64,000 nt of DNA, from positions 1 to 64,000 of the forward strand of contig NZ_BOQN01000023.1 in assembly GCF_018332695.1 (NCBI RefSeq). The letters run 5' to 3'. The translations under genes were made by a program, and so were the position numbers. Source of the stretch: Paractinoplanes toevensis (GTDB lineage: Bacteria > Actinomycetota > Actinomycetes > Mycobacteriales > Micromonosporaceae). This document shows positions 34,164 through 43,373 of the stretch, one piece after another. Positions within the stretch are counted from its first letter, which is position 1; every line of letters starts with the position of its first letter. The notes under the pieces were generated by a model. The model made no database searches and was not told the DNA's origin. It was given only the letters and a program-made list of their open reading frames with translations.

Positions 34164-36671
34164 TCAGCCGGCCGGGGTGCCGGTGTCCTTCTTGCTGCGG
34201 CGGACCCGCTGGTCGTTGGCCGGCCTGCTCAGCCTCTTGACGAGCTGATCGATCCCGGAGACATCCTGCGGCTTGACCCGATCGCTGGCGGCCTGCCGGA
34301 TCACGGCGGCGACGCCGACCAGGTCGCGCGGCGGCCGGGTCTTCATGGTGAACGCCGCAGTCTGGCGGCCGTCGACGACCAGGCGGGCGGCGGCGGTGTA
34401 GGCGTCCAGGTGGGACAGGTCGTGCTCGTCGAGCTCGGGCAGGGTGTGCCGGGCCAGGACCCGCGCGTCCTCCGGAGCGACGGAGAAGTAGATCTTGTTG
34501 CGGGCGTTGGCGCTGACCGCGGCCAGTAGTTCTTTGGGGAACTGAGCGAGGTCCTGGTGGGCGAGTTTCATCGACAGCCGGTACTTGCGGGCCTCGGCGA
34601 GCATGCTGTCGAGGCTGCTGGCCAGGGTCAGGAAGTTCTGGCACTCGTCCAGGTAGATGGATGCGTCGCGGCGCTGCTCGACGGGGATGGACGCGCGGGC
34701 CGTGGCGGCCTGCCACACCCGGGCCAGGATCAGCGAGCCGAGCAGTTTGCTGGTGTCCTCACCCAGTACGCCTTTGGGGATGCGCACGAGCAGGACTCCG
34801 CCGTTGAGGATGTCGGCCATGTCGAAGCTGGACTGGGGCAGCCGCATCGTCTTGCGGACGAAGTCGCGTAGCAGGAACGCGCGCAGCCGGGCCAGGACGG
34901 GACCGATGACCTGGGCGCGCATGCCGTCGTTCATGGTGTCGTACCACTGCCAGAACCCCGCGAGGCCGTCCGGGTCCTGGAGGTTGACGGTCATTTCGGA
35001 GCGGAACTGCGCCGAGTTGAGCAGCGGTGGGATGTGCTGCAGGGTGACGTTGGCGTGCTTGAGCAGGGTCAGGCAGGCCACCCGCATGACGTCGTCCATG
35101 CGCGGGCCCCACGCCTTGGCAAAGATGTTGCCGAAGATGGAGACGATGTTGTCGACGACCAGGTCGTGGTCGTCGCCCTCAAGCGGGTTCAGCGACGGCG
35201 GGTTGACCTGGTCAGGGTCGAACAACACCACCCGGCCCTTCACGCGTTCGGGGAGCCGGTCGAGGACGTCGAGGACGAGGTCGCCATGCGGGTCGAGCAC
35301 GACGGTGCCGCGCCCGGCGAGGATGTCGTCGATGATCATGTTGGCGAGCAGGGTGGTCTTACCAGAGCCGGTCTGCCCGACCATGTGGGTGTGGTAGCGG
35401 CCGTCGGTGACCTTGAGGCCGACGGGGTGGCCGCCGACCTCGGCGTCGCCGAGGATCGTCAGGCCACGCCCGGAGCTGGGCACGGCGACCGGCGCGGGCA
35501 TCGACTTGGCGCGGGCCCGGTCGAGGCCGGGGACGGCGAGGTCCTGCGGCAGCGCGGCCAGGGCGGCGAGCTCGGGCAGTGAGGTGAGGAACCCGGCGCC
35601 GAGCCGGCGGGCGGCGAGCACGGCGACGGGCTGGTGCATGCGGGTGCGGTGGGTGAGCCGGTTGCGGGCGGAGTACACGGCATAGGACGAGGCGATCGCG
35701 TCGGCGATGCCGCGCAGCCGGCCGGTCGGGTCGGCCCCGACGCGGGTGTTGGTGCTGGCCACGGCGTAGCGGATGCCGGTCTGCCACAGCGGGTGCGCGG
35801 TCTTGTCGAGGATGGCCCGCACGTCGCGTTCGGTGCCCGGGTCGCGGCGGGCGGCCGGGACACCGCGTCGCGTACCGCCGGTCGGGCGGGACCGTCCGGG
35901 CAGGAACACCTCGATCAGCGCGAGTAGCGGCCCGGCGACATCGAGAGCGGCCACGGCGGATTTGCCCTCGCGCAGCCGGGATGCGGCGTGGCGGGCCCGA
36001 GCGGCGCGGCGCGGGGCGGCGGGTCGGGCGAGGATCTGCACGCAGCTGTGCTCGTCGGGGCGTAGTTGCGCTCCGGCGGACATCAGCGCCCGCAGCGGGT
36101 CGGCGTCGTGGTCGACGTGGAACGGCAGCCAGTCCGGGTGCCGTGGCAGCACGTGCCCACCGACCGCGGGATCGGCGTGCTCGGGGATCGGCGGTGGGGC
36201 GGGGGTGTCGGTGGTGGTCGCGGCGCCGGGCCAGGCCCCGCGGACGGCGGCCTCGACCGCGCCGAGCGGCACGGTACCGGGCACCCAGAGCGAGATGAGC
36301 AGTTCCCGGCCGGTCCAGGTGTACTGCCAGACCAGGTGCGGGGTGCCGTACAGCAGCCGCTGGCGCCACGAGGGGGTCAGGATGCCGGCGAGGTTGGCCC
36401 ACAGCGCGGTAGCGCCGGCCGCGTCGACCTGCGGCGGCGGCGCGATCGTGACCAGCCGGGCGTCGGTGGCGAAGCGGCGGTGCCGCCACGTGGCCAGCAG
36501 GGCGCGCGCGGTGACGTACGCGATGACCAGCATGGCGGCTACGGCGGCGAGCCAGGGCCGCTGGAGGGCCCACGCGACGGCGTGTTCGGGCCAGTCCGGC
36601 ACCGACGGCGGGGCGATGGGTTCAGCGAGGATGGCCGCGGACGGTGCGGCAGCTGAGGTAGCGGGTGTCAC
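34164..36671 (-). CDS. VirD4-like type IV coupling ATPase
   Basis: GTG 36671 follows AAGGAG. The 835-residue protein has an N-terminal membrane segment (about 40-60), a long middle and a RecA-like motor with Walker A GQTGSGKT (432-439) and Walker B IYLDECQNF (DECQNF at 675-680). A QxR-type helicase pattern near SMKLAHQDLAQ and the AEDARVLARHTLPELD block match conjugative DNA-transfer ATPases of Gram-positive type IV systems. It would dock the DNA substrate to the channel and pump it. It follows the VirB4-like gene by 138 bases with a hairpin between. Confidence 0.88.
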   Translation of the reverse strand: MTPATSAAAPSAAILAEPIAPPSVPDWPEHAVAWALQRPWLAAVAAMLVIAYVTARALLATWRHRRFATDARLVTIAPPPQVDAAGATALWANLAGILTPSWRQRLLYGTPHLVWQYTWTGRELLISLWVPGTVPLGAVEAAVRGAWPGAATTTDTPAPPPIPEHADPAVGGHVLPRHPDWLPFHVDHDADPLRALMSAGAQLRPDEHSCVQILARPAAPRRAARARHAASRLREGKSAVAALDVAGPLLALIEVFLPGRSRPTGGTRRGVPAARRDPGTERDVRAILDKTAHPLWQTGIRYAVASTNTRVGADPTGRLRGIADAIASSYAVYSARNRLTHRTRMHQPVAVLAARRLGAGFLTSLPELAALAALPQDLAVPGLDRARAKSMPAPVAVPSSGRGLTILGDAEVGGHPVGLKVTDGRYHTHMVGQTGSGKTTLLANMIIDDILAGRGTVVLDPHGDLVLDVLDRLPERVKGRVVLFDPDQVNPPSLNPLEGDDHDLVVDNIVSIFGNIFAKAWGPRMDDVMRVACLTLLKHANVTLQHIPPLLNSAQFRSEMTVNLQDPDGLAGFWQWYDTMNDGMRAQVIGPVLARLRAFLLRDFVRKTMRLPQSSFDMADILNGGVLLVRIPKGVLGEDTSKLLGSLILARVWQAATARASIPVEQRRDASIYLDECQNFLTLASSLDSMLAEARKYRLSMKLAHQDLAQFPKELLAAVSANARNKIYFSVAPEDARVLARHTLPELDEHDLSHLDAYTAAARLVVDGRQTAAFTMKTRPPRDLVGVAAVIRQAASDRVKPQDVSGIDQLVKRLSRPANDQRVRRSKKDTGTPAG

Positions 36672-36730
36672 GGGTGCTCCTTGATCGGTGCGGCGACGCG
36701 AGGGTGAGGAACAGGGCGGGAAAACGGACG

Positions 36731-36762
36731 ACGGCGCCCCGCCCGGGTGGGCGAGGCGCCGT
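36731..36762. promoter_or_regulatory. GC-rich stem-loop between virB4-like and virD4-like genes
   Basis: ACGGCGCC (36731-36738) pairs with GGCGCCGT (36755-36762), with an inner GCCC/GGGC. The outer bases extend it to about 12 bp with one mismatch. It lies 59 nt before GTG 36671. Either a partial terminator within the operon or a leader element. Confidence 0.45.
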
Positions 36763-36809
36763 TGTCGGCGGCAGGCGAGCTGCCGCGAAGGCGAGCAGGG
36801 GTGAGGCCG

Positions 36810-38603
36810 TCAGGCCAGGTCCAGTTCGCCGTCGTCGTCGAGCAGGTCCATCGGATTCGTGGTGGCCAGAGCGTGCTCGTCGGCGGAGCTGATGGCCTCG
36901 AAGGTGGTGCGGTTGACGCCACTGAGGAGCAGGCCGTGTCCGATGGGTGCGTTGAGCAGCATCCGGCGTTCGCCGTCGGTGAGACCGAACGCGGCGCCGA
37001 CGGCGGTGATGGCCTGGGTCGGCTGCTTGAGCAGTACCTGGGTGGCGGCGTTGGACACCACGGCCAGGCCGAGGTCGGTGCCGAGCACGTCGGCGACGTC
37101 CTGGGTGACGACGGTCAGTCCGGCGTGGCGCTTGCGGGCGGCCTTGGACATGCGGAACAGGAACTTGGCGCCTTCGCCGTCGCGCAGCAGCAGCCATGCC
37201 TCGTCGACCACGACCAGCCGCCGCCCGGATCTGCCCGCGGCGGGGCTGTCGACCGAACGCCAGATCGAGTCCAAGGCGAGCAGAGTGCCGATCGTGCGTA
37301 GCTCGTCGGGCAGCTGTCGCAGCGACCACACCACCAGGTGCCCGTCCGGTCGGGTGGTCGTGGGCCCGTCGAACAGTTCGGAGAACGAACCGTGCACCCA
37401 TGGGGCGAGCCGCGCGGCCAGGTGCTTCGCCGCCGGGTCGGCGTCGGCCTCCAACGCTGTTGCGAGATCACGCAGCAGCGGCGCGCTGCGGTCGTGGGTG
37501 GCCGGGTCGGCGGTGATGCCGGCGGCGCGGTAGACCGCCAGCACGGCGCGATCCAGGGCGGCGCGTTCGCCCGGTGGGGGCTGCTGGCCGATGAGTACCG
37601 CGATGACGGTGTGCAGGAACATCCCGCGTCTGGTCAGCACATCCGGTCGACGGTCCCCGGCGGGCAGGTCGAACGGATTGATCTTCACCCCCGGTGCGCC
37701 GAGACGCACGACGGTGCCACCAACGGCGTCGGCCAGACGCACGTACTCGTCCTCGGGGTCGACGACCGATACGTGAACGCCTTGGTAGAGGTTGCGCAGC
37801 ACGTCGAGCTTGACGAAGTAGCTCTTGCCGGCGCCGGAGCGGGCCAGGACCACGGAGTTGTAGTTGTCCTGGGTCCACCGGTCCCACCACACGATGCCGT
37901 TGCTGGCGGGGTTGATGCCGTAGAGCACCCCGCCGGCGACCGGCGGGTCGCCGGGCAGCGGGGCGGGCAGGTCCGCCGAGGCGAGGGGAAACGCCGCGGC
38001 GAGGGCCTGGGTGTCCATGGTGCGCAACATCTGCAGGCTGTCGGTCGCGAGGGGCAGGGTGGTGGTCCACCCGGCGAGGTGGCGCCAGGTGGCCGGCTGC
38101 ACGTCCAGCAGGGTGGACGCGGCGGCAGCTTTGACCTGCGCGCAGGCCTCGGCGAGCTCCGTCTCGGTGCGGGCGTGCACGGTGCAGTACAGCCCGACCC
38201 GGAACAGTTTCGCCGCGCCACGGGCCAAGCGGTGGGCCAGGTCGGCGGCGTCGTCCGCGGCGGCGTCGACCATGGGGTCGCCGAGTTTGCCCTTGTCGGC
38301 GTCGGAACGCCGTGACGATTCCAGCTTGGCGCGCTGGTTACGCAACCGGGTCGCGGCGATCGGGGCGGGCAGCGGGTCGATGTGCAGGGTCAGATCGAGT
38401 CGGCCGGGCCAGGACAGCAAAGGTTCGAGCCAGGCGGGGCCGACCTCGGCGGGGTAGCCGGTGACGACCAGGGTGGCGGCGTAGCCGTCCCCGACGCGCA
38501 GGAACCGGGGAGTGACCTCGACCGAGGCCGGGGCGACGGTGCCCGCCAGCCCGGCCTCCACCGTGGTGGGCCGGCGGGCGGGTGGACGGCGGGTGAGGTT
38601 CAC
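36810..38603 (-). CDS. VirB4-like type IV secretion ATPase
   Basis: The 597-residue protein has Walker A ARSGAGKS (254-261), Walker B VVVDEAW (DEAW at 467-470) and the conserved WRWDRW/INPFDLP-type surroundings of VirB4/TraC ATPases; the N-terminal half matches the CagE/TrbE-like part. It energises channel assembly and transfer at the inner face of the membrane. GTG 38603 overlaps the stop of the PrgI gene as GTGA. Confidence 0.88.
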   Translation of the reverse strand: MNLTRRPPARRPTTVEAGLAGTVAPASVEVTPRFLRVGDGYAATLVVTGYPAEVGPAWLEPLLSWPGRLDLTLHIDPLPAPIAATRLRNQRAKLESSRRSDADKGKLGDPMVDAAADDAADLAHRLARGAAKLFRVGLYCTVHARTETELAEACAQVKAAAASTLLDVQPATWRHLAGWTTTLPLATDSLQMLRTMDTQALAAAFPLASADLPAPLPGDPPVAGGVLYGINPASNGIVWWDRWTQDNYNSVVLARSGAGKSYFVKLDVLRNLYQGVHVSVVDPEDEYVRLADAVGGTVVRLGAPGVKINPFDLPAGDRRPDVLTRRGMFLHTVIAVLIGQQPPPGERAALDRAVLAVYRAAGITADPATHDRSAPLLRDLATALEADADPAAKHLAARLAPWVHGSFSELFDGPTTTRPDGHLVVWSLRQLPDELRTIGTLLALDSIWRSVDSPAAGRSGRRLVVVDEAWLLLRDGEGAKFLFRMSKAARKRHAGLTVVTQDVADVLGTDLGLAVVSNAATQVLLKQPTQAITAVGAAFGLTDGERRMLLNAPIGHGLLLSGVNRTTFEAISSADEHALATTNPMDLLDDDGELDLA

Positions 38604-39541
38604 GGCGGTGGCTCCTTCGCAGGCGCGGTGATGACGGTGTCGGGGGCGGCCAGCCCGCCGGGGCGCGGCGGCCGGTACGGGTCGGCGGCGGCGGCCACGG
38701 CGGCGGTCACCGCCGCCCCGTCGAGGGCGCGTGCGGTGACACCGAGGCTGGTCAGGCTGCGGGCGGTGTCCTCGGCGCGGCGGCGGGCGCTGTGCCCGGC
38801 CCGTTCACCGGGGTGGGTGCGGGTGACGATCAGGACCTGCCGGCGCAGCGGGTCGCGGCGTTCGGCGAGGTCGGCGAGGAACGCGGCGTGATCGCCGCAG
38901 GCCGCCCGCAACCTCGGATCGGGCAGCTGGTGGGCGGTGTCGGCGAGCGTGTCGGCGTGCGAGCGCAGGTCGACCGGCTGGGCGGACACGACGACCTGGG
39001 TGGGCGTGGACAGGCTGTTGAGCCACCGCCCGTAGGAGTCCAGCAAGGCTTGCTGCTCGTCGTCGGTGCGCAGCCCCAGGTTCACCGTGGTCGCGGCGAC
39101 CATCGCCGCGGTGCCGCCGGCCAGGCTGATCTGCCCGTCGTCGCCGATGGCGTCGGCGGGCAGCCGCAGCGGCGCGGGCAAGGCGACCTTGGCTCGGGGC
39201 TGCTGCACCCAGTCCGGGACCGGGGCGGTGGTGTCGGTGCTGGCCAGCGCCTTCGGGCTGCGGGAGTGCCGGACGGCCGACAGCAGCCACAGGTCCATCG
39301 GCCGGCCGTCGCGCCGCGATACGGCGAGCGCGAACACGACGCCGCCGAGCACGACGGCGGCGCCGAGCAGCAGGGTGGTCGGCACTCGGGTGTGCAGCGC
39401 TTGCCAGGCGCCGTAGAAGACGACGGCGGCGACGGCCAGGATGGCCAGCTGCCGAAACGTCAGCCCGTAGGCGACCTTGTCCGGCGCGTCGACGTCGGCG
39501 GGCATTTTGATGCGGTCCGGATCACGGCGCTGCTCGCTCAT
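38600..39541 (-). CDS. PrgI-family membrane protein
   Basis: From ATG 39541 the protein has 313 residues, with two adjacent membrane segments (about 28-48 and 54-72: LAILAVAAVVFYGAWQAL and LLLGAAVVLGGVVFALAV) near the N terminus and a soluble C-terminal part that resembles a VirB4-type CagE/TrbE fold. PrgI proteins (VirB3-like) accompany VirB4 in Gram-positive conjugation systems. The longer open frame upstream is Arg-rich shadow. It overlaps its upstream neighbour (ATGA) and downstream virB4-like gene (GTGA). Confidence 0.82.
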   Translation of the reverse strand: MSEQRRDPDRIKMPADVDAPDKVAYGLTFRQLAILAVAAVVFYGAWQALHTRVPTTLLLGAAVVLGGVVFALAVSRRDGRPMDLWLLSAVRHSRSPKALASTDTTAPVPDWVQQPRAKVALPAPLRLPADAIGDDGQISLAGGTAAMVAATTVNLGLRTDDEQQALLDSYGRWLNSLSTPTQVVVSAQPVDLRSHADTLADTAHQLPDPRLRAACGDHAAFLADLAERRDPLRRQVLIVTRTHPGERAGHSARRRAEDTARSLTSLGVTARALDGAAVTAAVAAAADPYRPPRPGGLAAPDTVITAPAKEPPP

Positions 39542-40458
39542 CGTCCACGCACCAGACGACCGACGCCGGGCACCGCCCGGGTGATCTGCTGGACGACCGC
39601 GACGCGGGCGATCATGGCGAGCACATTGGTCTGCCGGCCGCCGCTCATCACCCAGCGGCTCATGAGGCCGGGGATTCGAACGGTGTAGAACAGCAGGACC
39701 ACAACGACGAGCAGGTTCATGATGCTCCCGGGATCGATGGGCAGCCCGAAGGCCGGCATGAGGTGGCGAGGGTCGAGCAGCATCCACTGCCCGGCGTAGA
39801 GCAGGAACCCCTGCGCGGTCGGAACGGCCAGAGCACCGGCATAGCCGCGCCACCACAGCCGGGCTATCGAGTCGGTCTGAGGCAGTGCGTGGCAGGCCAG
39901 GGCCATCGGCGCAACCGCCGTCATGATCAGCAGCAGGGTGAAGCGGCTGATCATGGAGAACGTCGTCGAGGCGAGCAGGACGATGATCAGCACGATGAGT
40001 ACGGCGAACAGCAGCGCTGCCGTGGGTTCGCGGGCGGCCTTGATATGCGCTTGCATCGCCGCGACGGCACCCTGCTGGTTGATGTCGTCGGAAGTGACCG
40101 CCGCAGTCACCGCGTTGGCCAACTCGATCATCTTGGAGCAGAACAGCTGGGAGAAGTGCGCGGCGACGAACCCGACCACGCCGCGCGGGATCAGGTCCTT
40201 GGCGGTGTAGCGGGCCTTCTCGTCGCCGCCGGCGAACATGGTCAGGGCGCCGGCGGCGGTGAACACCAGGACGAAGGCGACGTCCACGATCCAGATCGAT
40301 CGGCCGGTCAACGCCTGGACCTGCGGCAGCGCGGTCACCTCCGGCGTCTTCAGCAGCGCACCGGTGATCAGGGCGAACAAGCTGTCCAGACAGGTGAGCA
40401 GGGCGTCAACGACCCAGTCCATGATCTGGTCGAGGACGGAGCCCATGCCGAAACCCAT
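39538..40458 (-). CDS. VirB6/TrbL-like polytopic membrane protein
   Basis: The 306-residue protein starts at ATG 40458 (TGATG overlap with the pilin-like stop; a GTG one codon earlier is an alternative). It has about six membrane segments, notably SIWIVDVAFVLVFTAAGALTM, LLFAVLIVLIIVLLASTTF and MNLLVVVVLLFYTVRIPGL. This matches the channel-forming VirB6/TrbL role in type IV systems. It lies second in the overlapping transfer operon. Confidence 0.8.
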   Translation of the reverse strand: MGFGMGSVLDQIMDWVVDALLTCLDSLFALITGALLKTPEVTALPQVQALTGRSIWIVDVAFVLVFTAAGALTMFAGGDEKARYTAKDLIPRGVVGFVAAHFSQLFCSKMIELANAVTAAVTSDDINQQGAVAAMQAHIKAAREPTAALLFAVLIVLIIVLLASTTFSMISRFTLLLIMTAVAPMALACHALPQTDSIARLWWRGYAGALAVPTAQGFLLYAGQWMLLDPRHLMPAFGLPIDPGSIMNLLVVVVLLFYTVRIPGLMSRWVMSGGRQTNVLAMIARVAVVQQITRAVPGVGRLVRGR

Positions 40459-40895
40459 CACTCATCAGCCCCGACGATGCCCTGCACGACCTGCAGGAAG
40501 ATCGGGGCGAGAACCGCCAAGGCGTAGCCGATGAGGGCATTGCGGAACGTGGACTTGGCCTTGTCGACCTGACCGGGGTCACCGGCGGCGGTAGCCGCGT
40601 ACACCCCGGCCAGGACGAGAAACAAGGTGGCGACAGAGAGCAGGATGTTCCGGAGCCAGAAACGGATGTTGTCGACTACCACGGGCAGCGGATGCACTGC
40701 CCATACGGTCGGTTCGCCGGTGCCGGCAAAGGCCGCCGGCGCTGCCAGGACCAGCACGATGGCGCTCACGGCGAAGGTGAATCCGACCCGGCGCCAGAAA
40801 CGCCGCCGGGTGGTAACGGGCGCCGCACGGCACTGTCCCTGGTAAGGGCGAAGGCTGCGGGTCAGCCGCAGCAGAAGAGGGTGGATGCGGGACAT
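40458..40895 (-). CDS. VirB2/TrbC-like pilin or channel subunit
   Basis: ATG 40895 follows GGGAGG. The 145-residue precursor has a basic start, a hydrophobic signal segment (about 37-57, FTFAVSAIVLVLAAPAAFAG) with a probable cleavage after AFAG, and two further membrane helices (about 79-105 and 120-138). Small proteins with this layout, first in a conjugation operon, fit VirB2/TrbC. It opens the run of overlapping genes down to the VirB4-like ATPase. Confidence 0.75.
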   Translation of the reverse strand: MSRIHPLLLRLTRSLRPYQGQCRAAPVTTRRRFWRRVGFTFAVSAIVLVLAAPAAFAGTGEPTVWAVHPLPVVVDNIRFWLRNILLSVATLFLVLAGVYAATAAGDPGQVDKAKSTFRNALIGYALAVLAPIFLQVVQGIVGADE

Positions 40896-40909
40896 TGGTG
40901 GTCACCTCC

Positions 40910-40949
40910 CGCCCCGGGCGCCGGCCTCTGGAAGGTGGCGCTCGGGGCG
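40910..40949 (-). promoter_or_regulatory. 13-bp stem-loop abutting the pilin-like gene ribosome site
   Basis: Arms 40910-40922 and 40937-40949 pair over 13 positions with one weak pair. It ends 14 nt before ATG 40895 and overlaps the edge of the ribosome site, so folding could limit translation. Confidence 0.45.
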
Positions 40950-41170
40950 AATCACGAAGCGGGAAGGGACCGCCGCCGGGCAGTACCGGCGCTCACGACC
41001 TGGTGACCTTCGGGAGGAGCTGTTCCTCCCTCATGGGTGGTGGCGTGATCGATGTGGTGTCAGCGCACCGAATGGCGCGGCACCCGAAAGGGCCCGGCAG
41101 TGTGCGCGGTGGCCAGGCGGCGGACGAGACCGAAGCCGGGGGCGGGCTGCGCCTCGCCGCGGTGGTCTCG

Positions 41171-41225
41171 CACCTACCAATCGCGATGTGTCAGAGCTGA
41201 CGAACGCCTCGGCCGATGACACCGG
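41171..41225 (-). repeat. ~50-bp shared promoter/operator copy, transfer side
   Basis: On the minus strand it reads GGTGTCATCG, about 10 bases, GCGTTCGTCAGC, two bases, TGACACATCGCG, one base, TTGGTAGG. The same string with about 80% identity stands on the plus strand at 43283-43338, also pointing to the operon it precedes. Confidence 0.65.
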
Positions 41226-41475
41226 ATGACAGCGCCACTGACACCGCCGTAACCTGCGGATCTGACCTGCATGACACGCTCGTCGCCCCGGTTGCACCGG
41301 CCGCTGACACTGCCGTGCGAGCCGGTGACACCGCTTCCATGCCGCGTGACGGCTCTGACACCGGACGCTGCTCTGCGCCCTGCCTGCGCAACCCGCCCGC
41401 AGACCGGGGGATGACGCACGGTGGCCCGGCACCGTCCATCGGTGCCGGGCCACAGGAACTGCTGATGCGGGCTGC

Positions 41476-42354
41476 TCAGGCCGCCGCCGTGGTGGGGCCA
41501 TGGGTCGCGGGGGTGGCCATCGCCGCCCGGATGTTGCCCCGCCTGGATGCGCGTTCGCTGAGCCGGGTGACGGTCTCGGATGACACCGAGCCGCTGAGCA
41601 GACCAGCCAGCACCGCCTCGCCGATGCGGCTGTCCGCCCGGGCGAGCCGCATCCGCAGCAAGTCGGCCGGCAGACCGAGACCTTGGGCGACCCGGGGGAC
41701 GCTGTGACGCGCGAGCCGGGTATCGATCCACGGCTGCACGTCCTCGTCGTCGATCAGCCCGAGGGTGGCCGCGCGTTCGATCAACAGGTCCGGGTGACCG
41801 TAGGGCAGCTGCGGCAGCCGCGGCCCGGGCACCGCGTGCTCGATGTCCTCCACCGGGACATACTTGAAGCGTTCGACGCGGACGCGCTGCCCGGCGCGGA
41901 ACCCGGCGTAGACCAGCGATGCGCACACGGCGGGCTTGTCGAGGTCCACGGTGTTGCGCAGGGCGTCGAGGAAGCCGGTGAGGATCTCGTTGTCGATGTC
42001 CGCGGCGTCGCCCTGATGGTCGGCGGTGAGCTCTGCCGCGGCGCGGATCAGCGCGGGCATGGCCATCCCGACGGCGGCGACGACCCAGTGCGGCGCCCCG
42101 GTGCGCGCCAGCCGCACCAGCTCGCGCCAGACGATGTCACGGGCCAGGTAGTAGTGCGGGTTGGCCAGCAGCCATTGCCGCAGCTCGGTCAACGGCACCG
42201 TGCCGGGCGGCAGGCCGCAGTCGACGCCGGCGGCCGTGGCCACGGCGTCGCAGTCAAGACTGAGCGGGTCGGGCTCGCACGTCAGCGCAGCGAACGCAAT
42301 GTCCGCGGCCTGCAGGTGTGAGGTCGGCCAAACGGCCGTGGTGGACGAGGTCAT
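41476..42354 (-). CDS. Candidate regulator within the TGACACC hub, 292 aa
   Basis: ATG 42354 follows GGGGGAG. The 292-residue protein is mostly helical. Its middle (ELTADHQGDAADIDNEILTGFLDALR) resembles the start of a sigma-like or terminase-like helical bundle, and the part around residues 220-250 (ARHSVPRVAQGLGLPADLLRMRLARADSRI) looks like a helix-turn-helix. I do not recognise a named family. It is flanked on both sides by TGACACC arrays (41056-41362 and 42704-42839), which makes it the best candidate in this window for the protein that binds them; this is inference from position. Confidence 0.55.
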   Translation of the reverse strand: MTSSTTAVWPTSHLQAADIAFAALTCEPDPLSLDCDAVATAAGVDCGLPPGTVPLTELRQWLLANPHYYLARDIVWRELVRLARTGAPHWVVAAVGMAMPALIRAAAELTADHQGDAADIDNEILTGFLDALRNTVDLDKPAVCASLVYAGFRAGQRVRVERFKYVPVEDIEHAVPGPRLPQLPYGHPDLLIERAATLGLIDDEDVQPWIDTRLARHSVPRVAQGLGLPADLLRMRLARADSRIGEAVLAGLLSGSVSSETVTRLSERASRRGNIRAAMATPATHGPTTAAA

Positions 42355-43373
42355 GGTGGAAACTCCCCCAAGGGTGTGGCCAAACGGGATTGGTCACCGC
42401 CTCCGGGTGGCCGGCGAATGCCGTGGCCACGGCGGTGTACCGGTAGTGGCCCACACCGCTCTGACAGGCCGATGTCACCGCAGGTCACCGCGGCGGTCAC
42501 GGCCTGATCTGCACCGGCGCACCGTCGAGTGTCATCACCGCCCGCGGGGGTTGTCAGCGGTGACACGAACGGCAGCTGTGGCGGACACAGCCCTGCTGGC
42601 CTGCGATGTCATCGGGTATCGAGCCACGCGACGAGCCGGCGGGGTGACCACAGGGGCGATGCGCTGACAGCGGCGGCGGCTCCCGAGTGCCCGAGTGACC
42701 CGCTGACACCGTCGCCGTGTCAGCGCGCGATGCGCTGACACCCCACCGGTGAGCGTGCGACGGTCATGGCCACGAGCTACGGCCATCCGGCAGTGGTGGC
42801 CACGACGGTCGATGACACCAGGGTCAGTCCTCGGTGTCAGCTGGTCACTCGCGACGGCGGTCGCTCATTGGCCACGGTCATCTGGCCATGAGTAGGCGGG
42901 CAAGGCGACGGGCAGCGTCCCGGTGACACGGCGGTCCGTGGCCGACGCCGCAGTCATAGCCAACAACGCGCCGGCCACGCCTGCGGCCTCGCCGGCGTCT
43001 TCGCGGTCACGATGTCTCTCACACGCGCATGGCCGGGCGCTGTTGAAACCAGCCGACCCCACTACCCGCGCTCAGCGCCGTGCGCACGAACGCTTCCTGA
43101 GAGCACCACTGGTGGGCCAGCCGAACAACGGGCCGCGTCACGGTGTCACCGGCTGCCCGAGGACCTCGGGCACTTCGAACTCACCCCGCCGGTGACACCG
43201 GAACCGGCTCCGGCCTAACGCGATCGGCGTCCATGCTGCGAAGCCGAGGTGCGTATGAGCTGCGGTGTCATCGCCGAGGACCGCGGTGTCATCGCGGCAA
43301 GCGTTCGTCAGCGATGACACATCGCGTTTGGTAGGGGTCAGCGCATCACGGTGCGGCGCGGAGCCGACCCCGT
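42355..43373. promoter_or_regulatory. Non-coding region of 1 kb with TGACACC arrays
   Basis: No gene is supported on either strand. Perfect heptamers at 42704-42710, 42736-42742, 42813-42819, 42833-42839, 43142-43148, 43193-43199, 43264-43270 and 43285-43291, with several one-mismatch copies. It separates the candidate regulator from the modification operon and could also hold an origin of replication or transfer. Confidence 0.6.
43283..43338 (+). repeat. ~50-bp shared promoter/operator copy, modification side
   Basis: Reads CGGTGTCATCGCGG, then GCGTTCGTCAGCGATGACAC and ATCGCGTTTGGTAGG, ending 36 nt before the ATG at 43374. The transfer-side copy lies at 41171-41225 in the opposite orientation. 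Confidence 0.65.

Larger units (their letters stand above)
40896..41475. promoter_or_regulatory. Upstream control region of the transfer operon with TGACACC array
   Basis: 580 non-coding bases. Perfect TGACACC/GGTGTCA copies at 41056-41062, 41217-41223, 41239-41245, 41326-41332 and 41356-41362, plus one-mismatch copies near 41187, 41226, 41272 and 41305. The stretch 41171-41225 is the inverted counterpart of 43283-43338. Confidence 0.65.

Noticed and set aside
41056..43330. CRISPR array from the repeated heptamers
   Set aside because: Repeats are only 7-12 bases, irregularly spaced and in both orientations; there are no cas genes.
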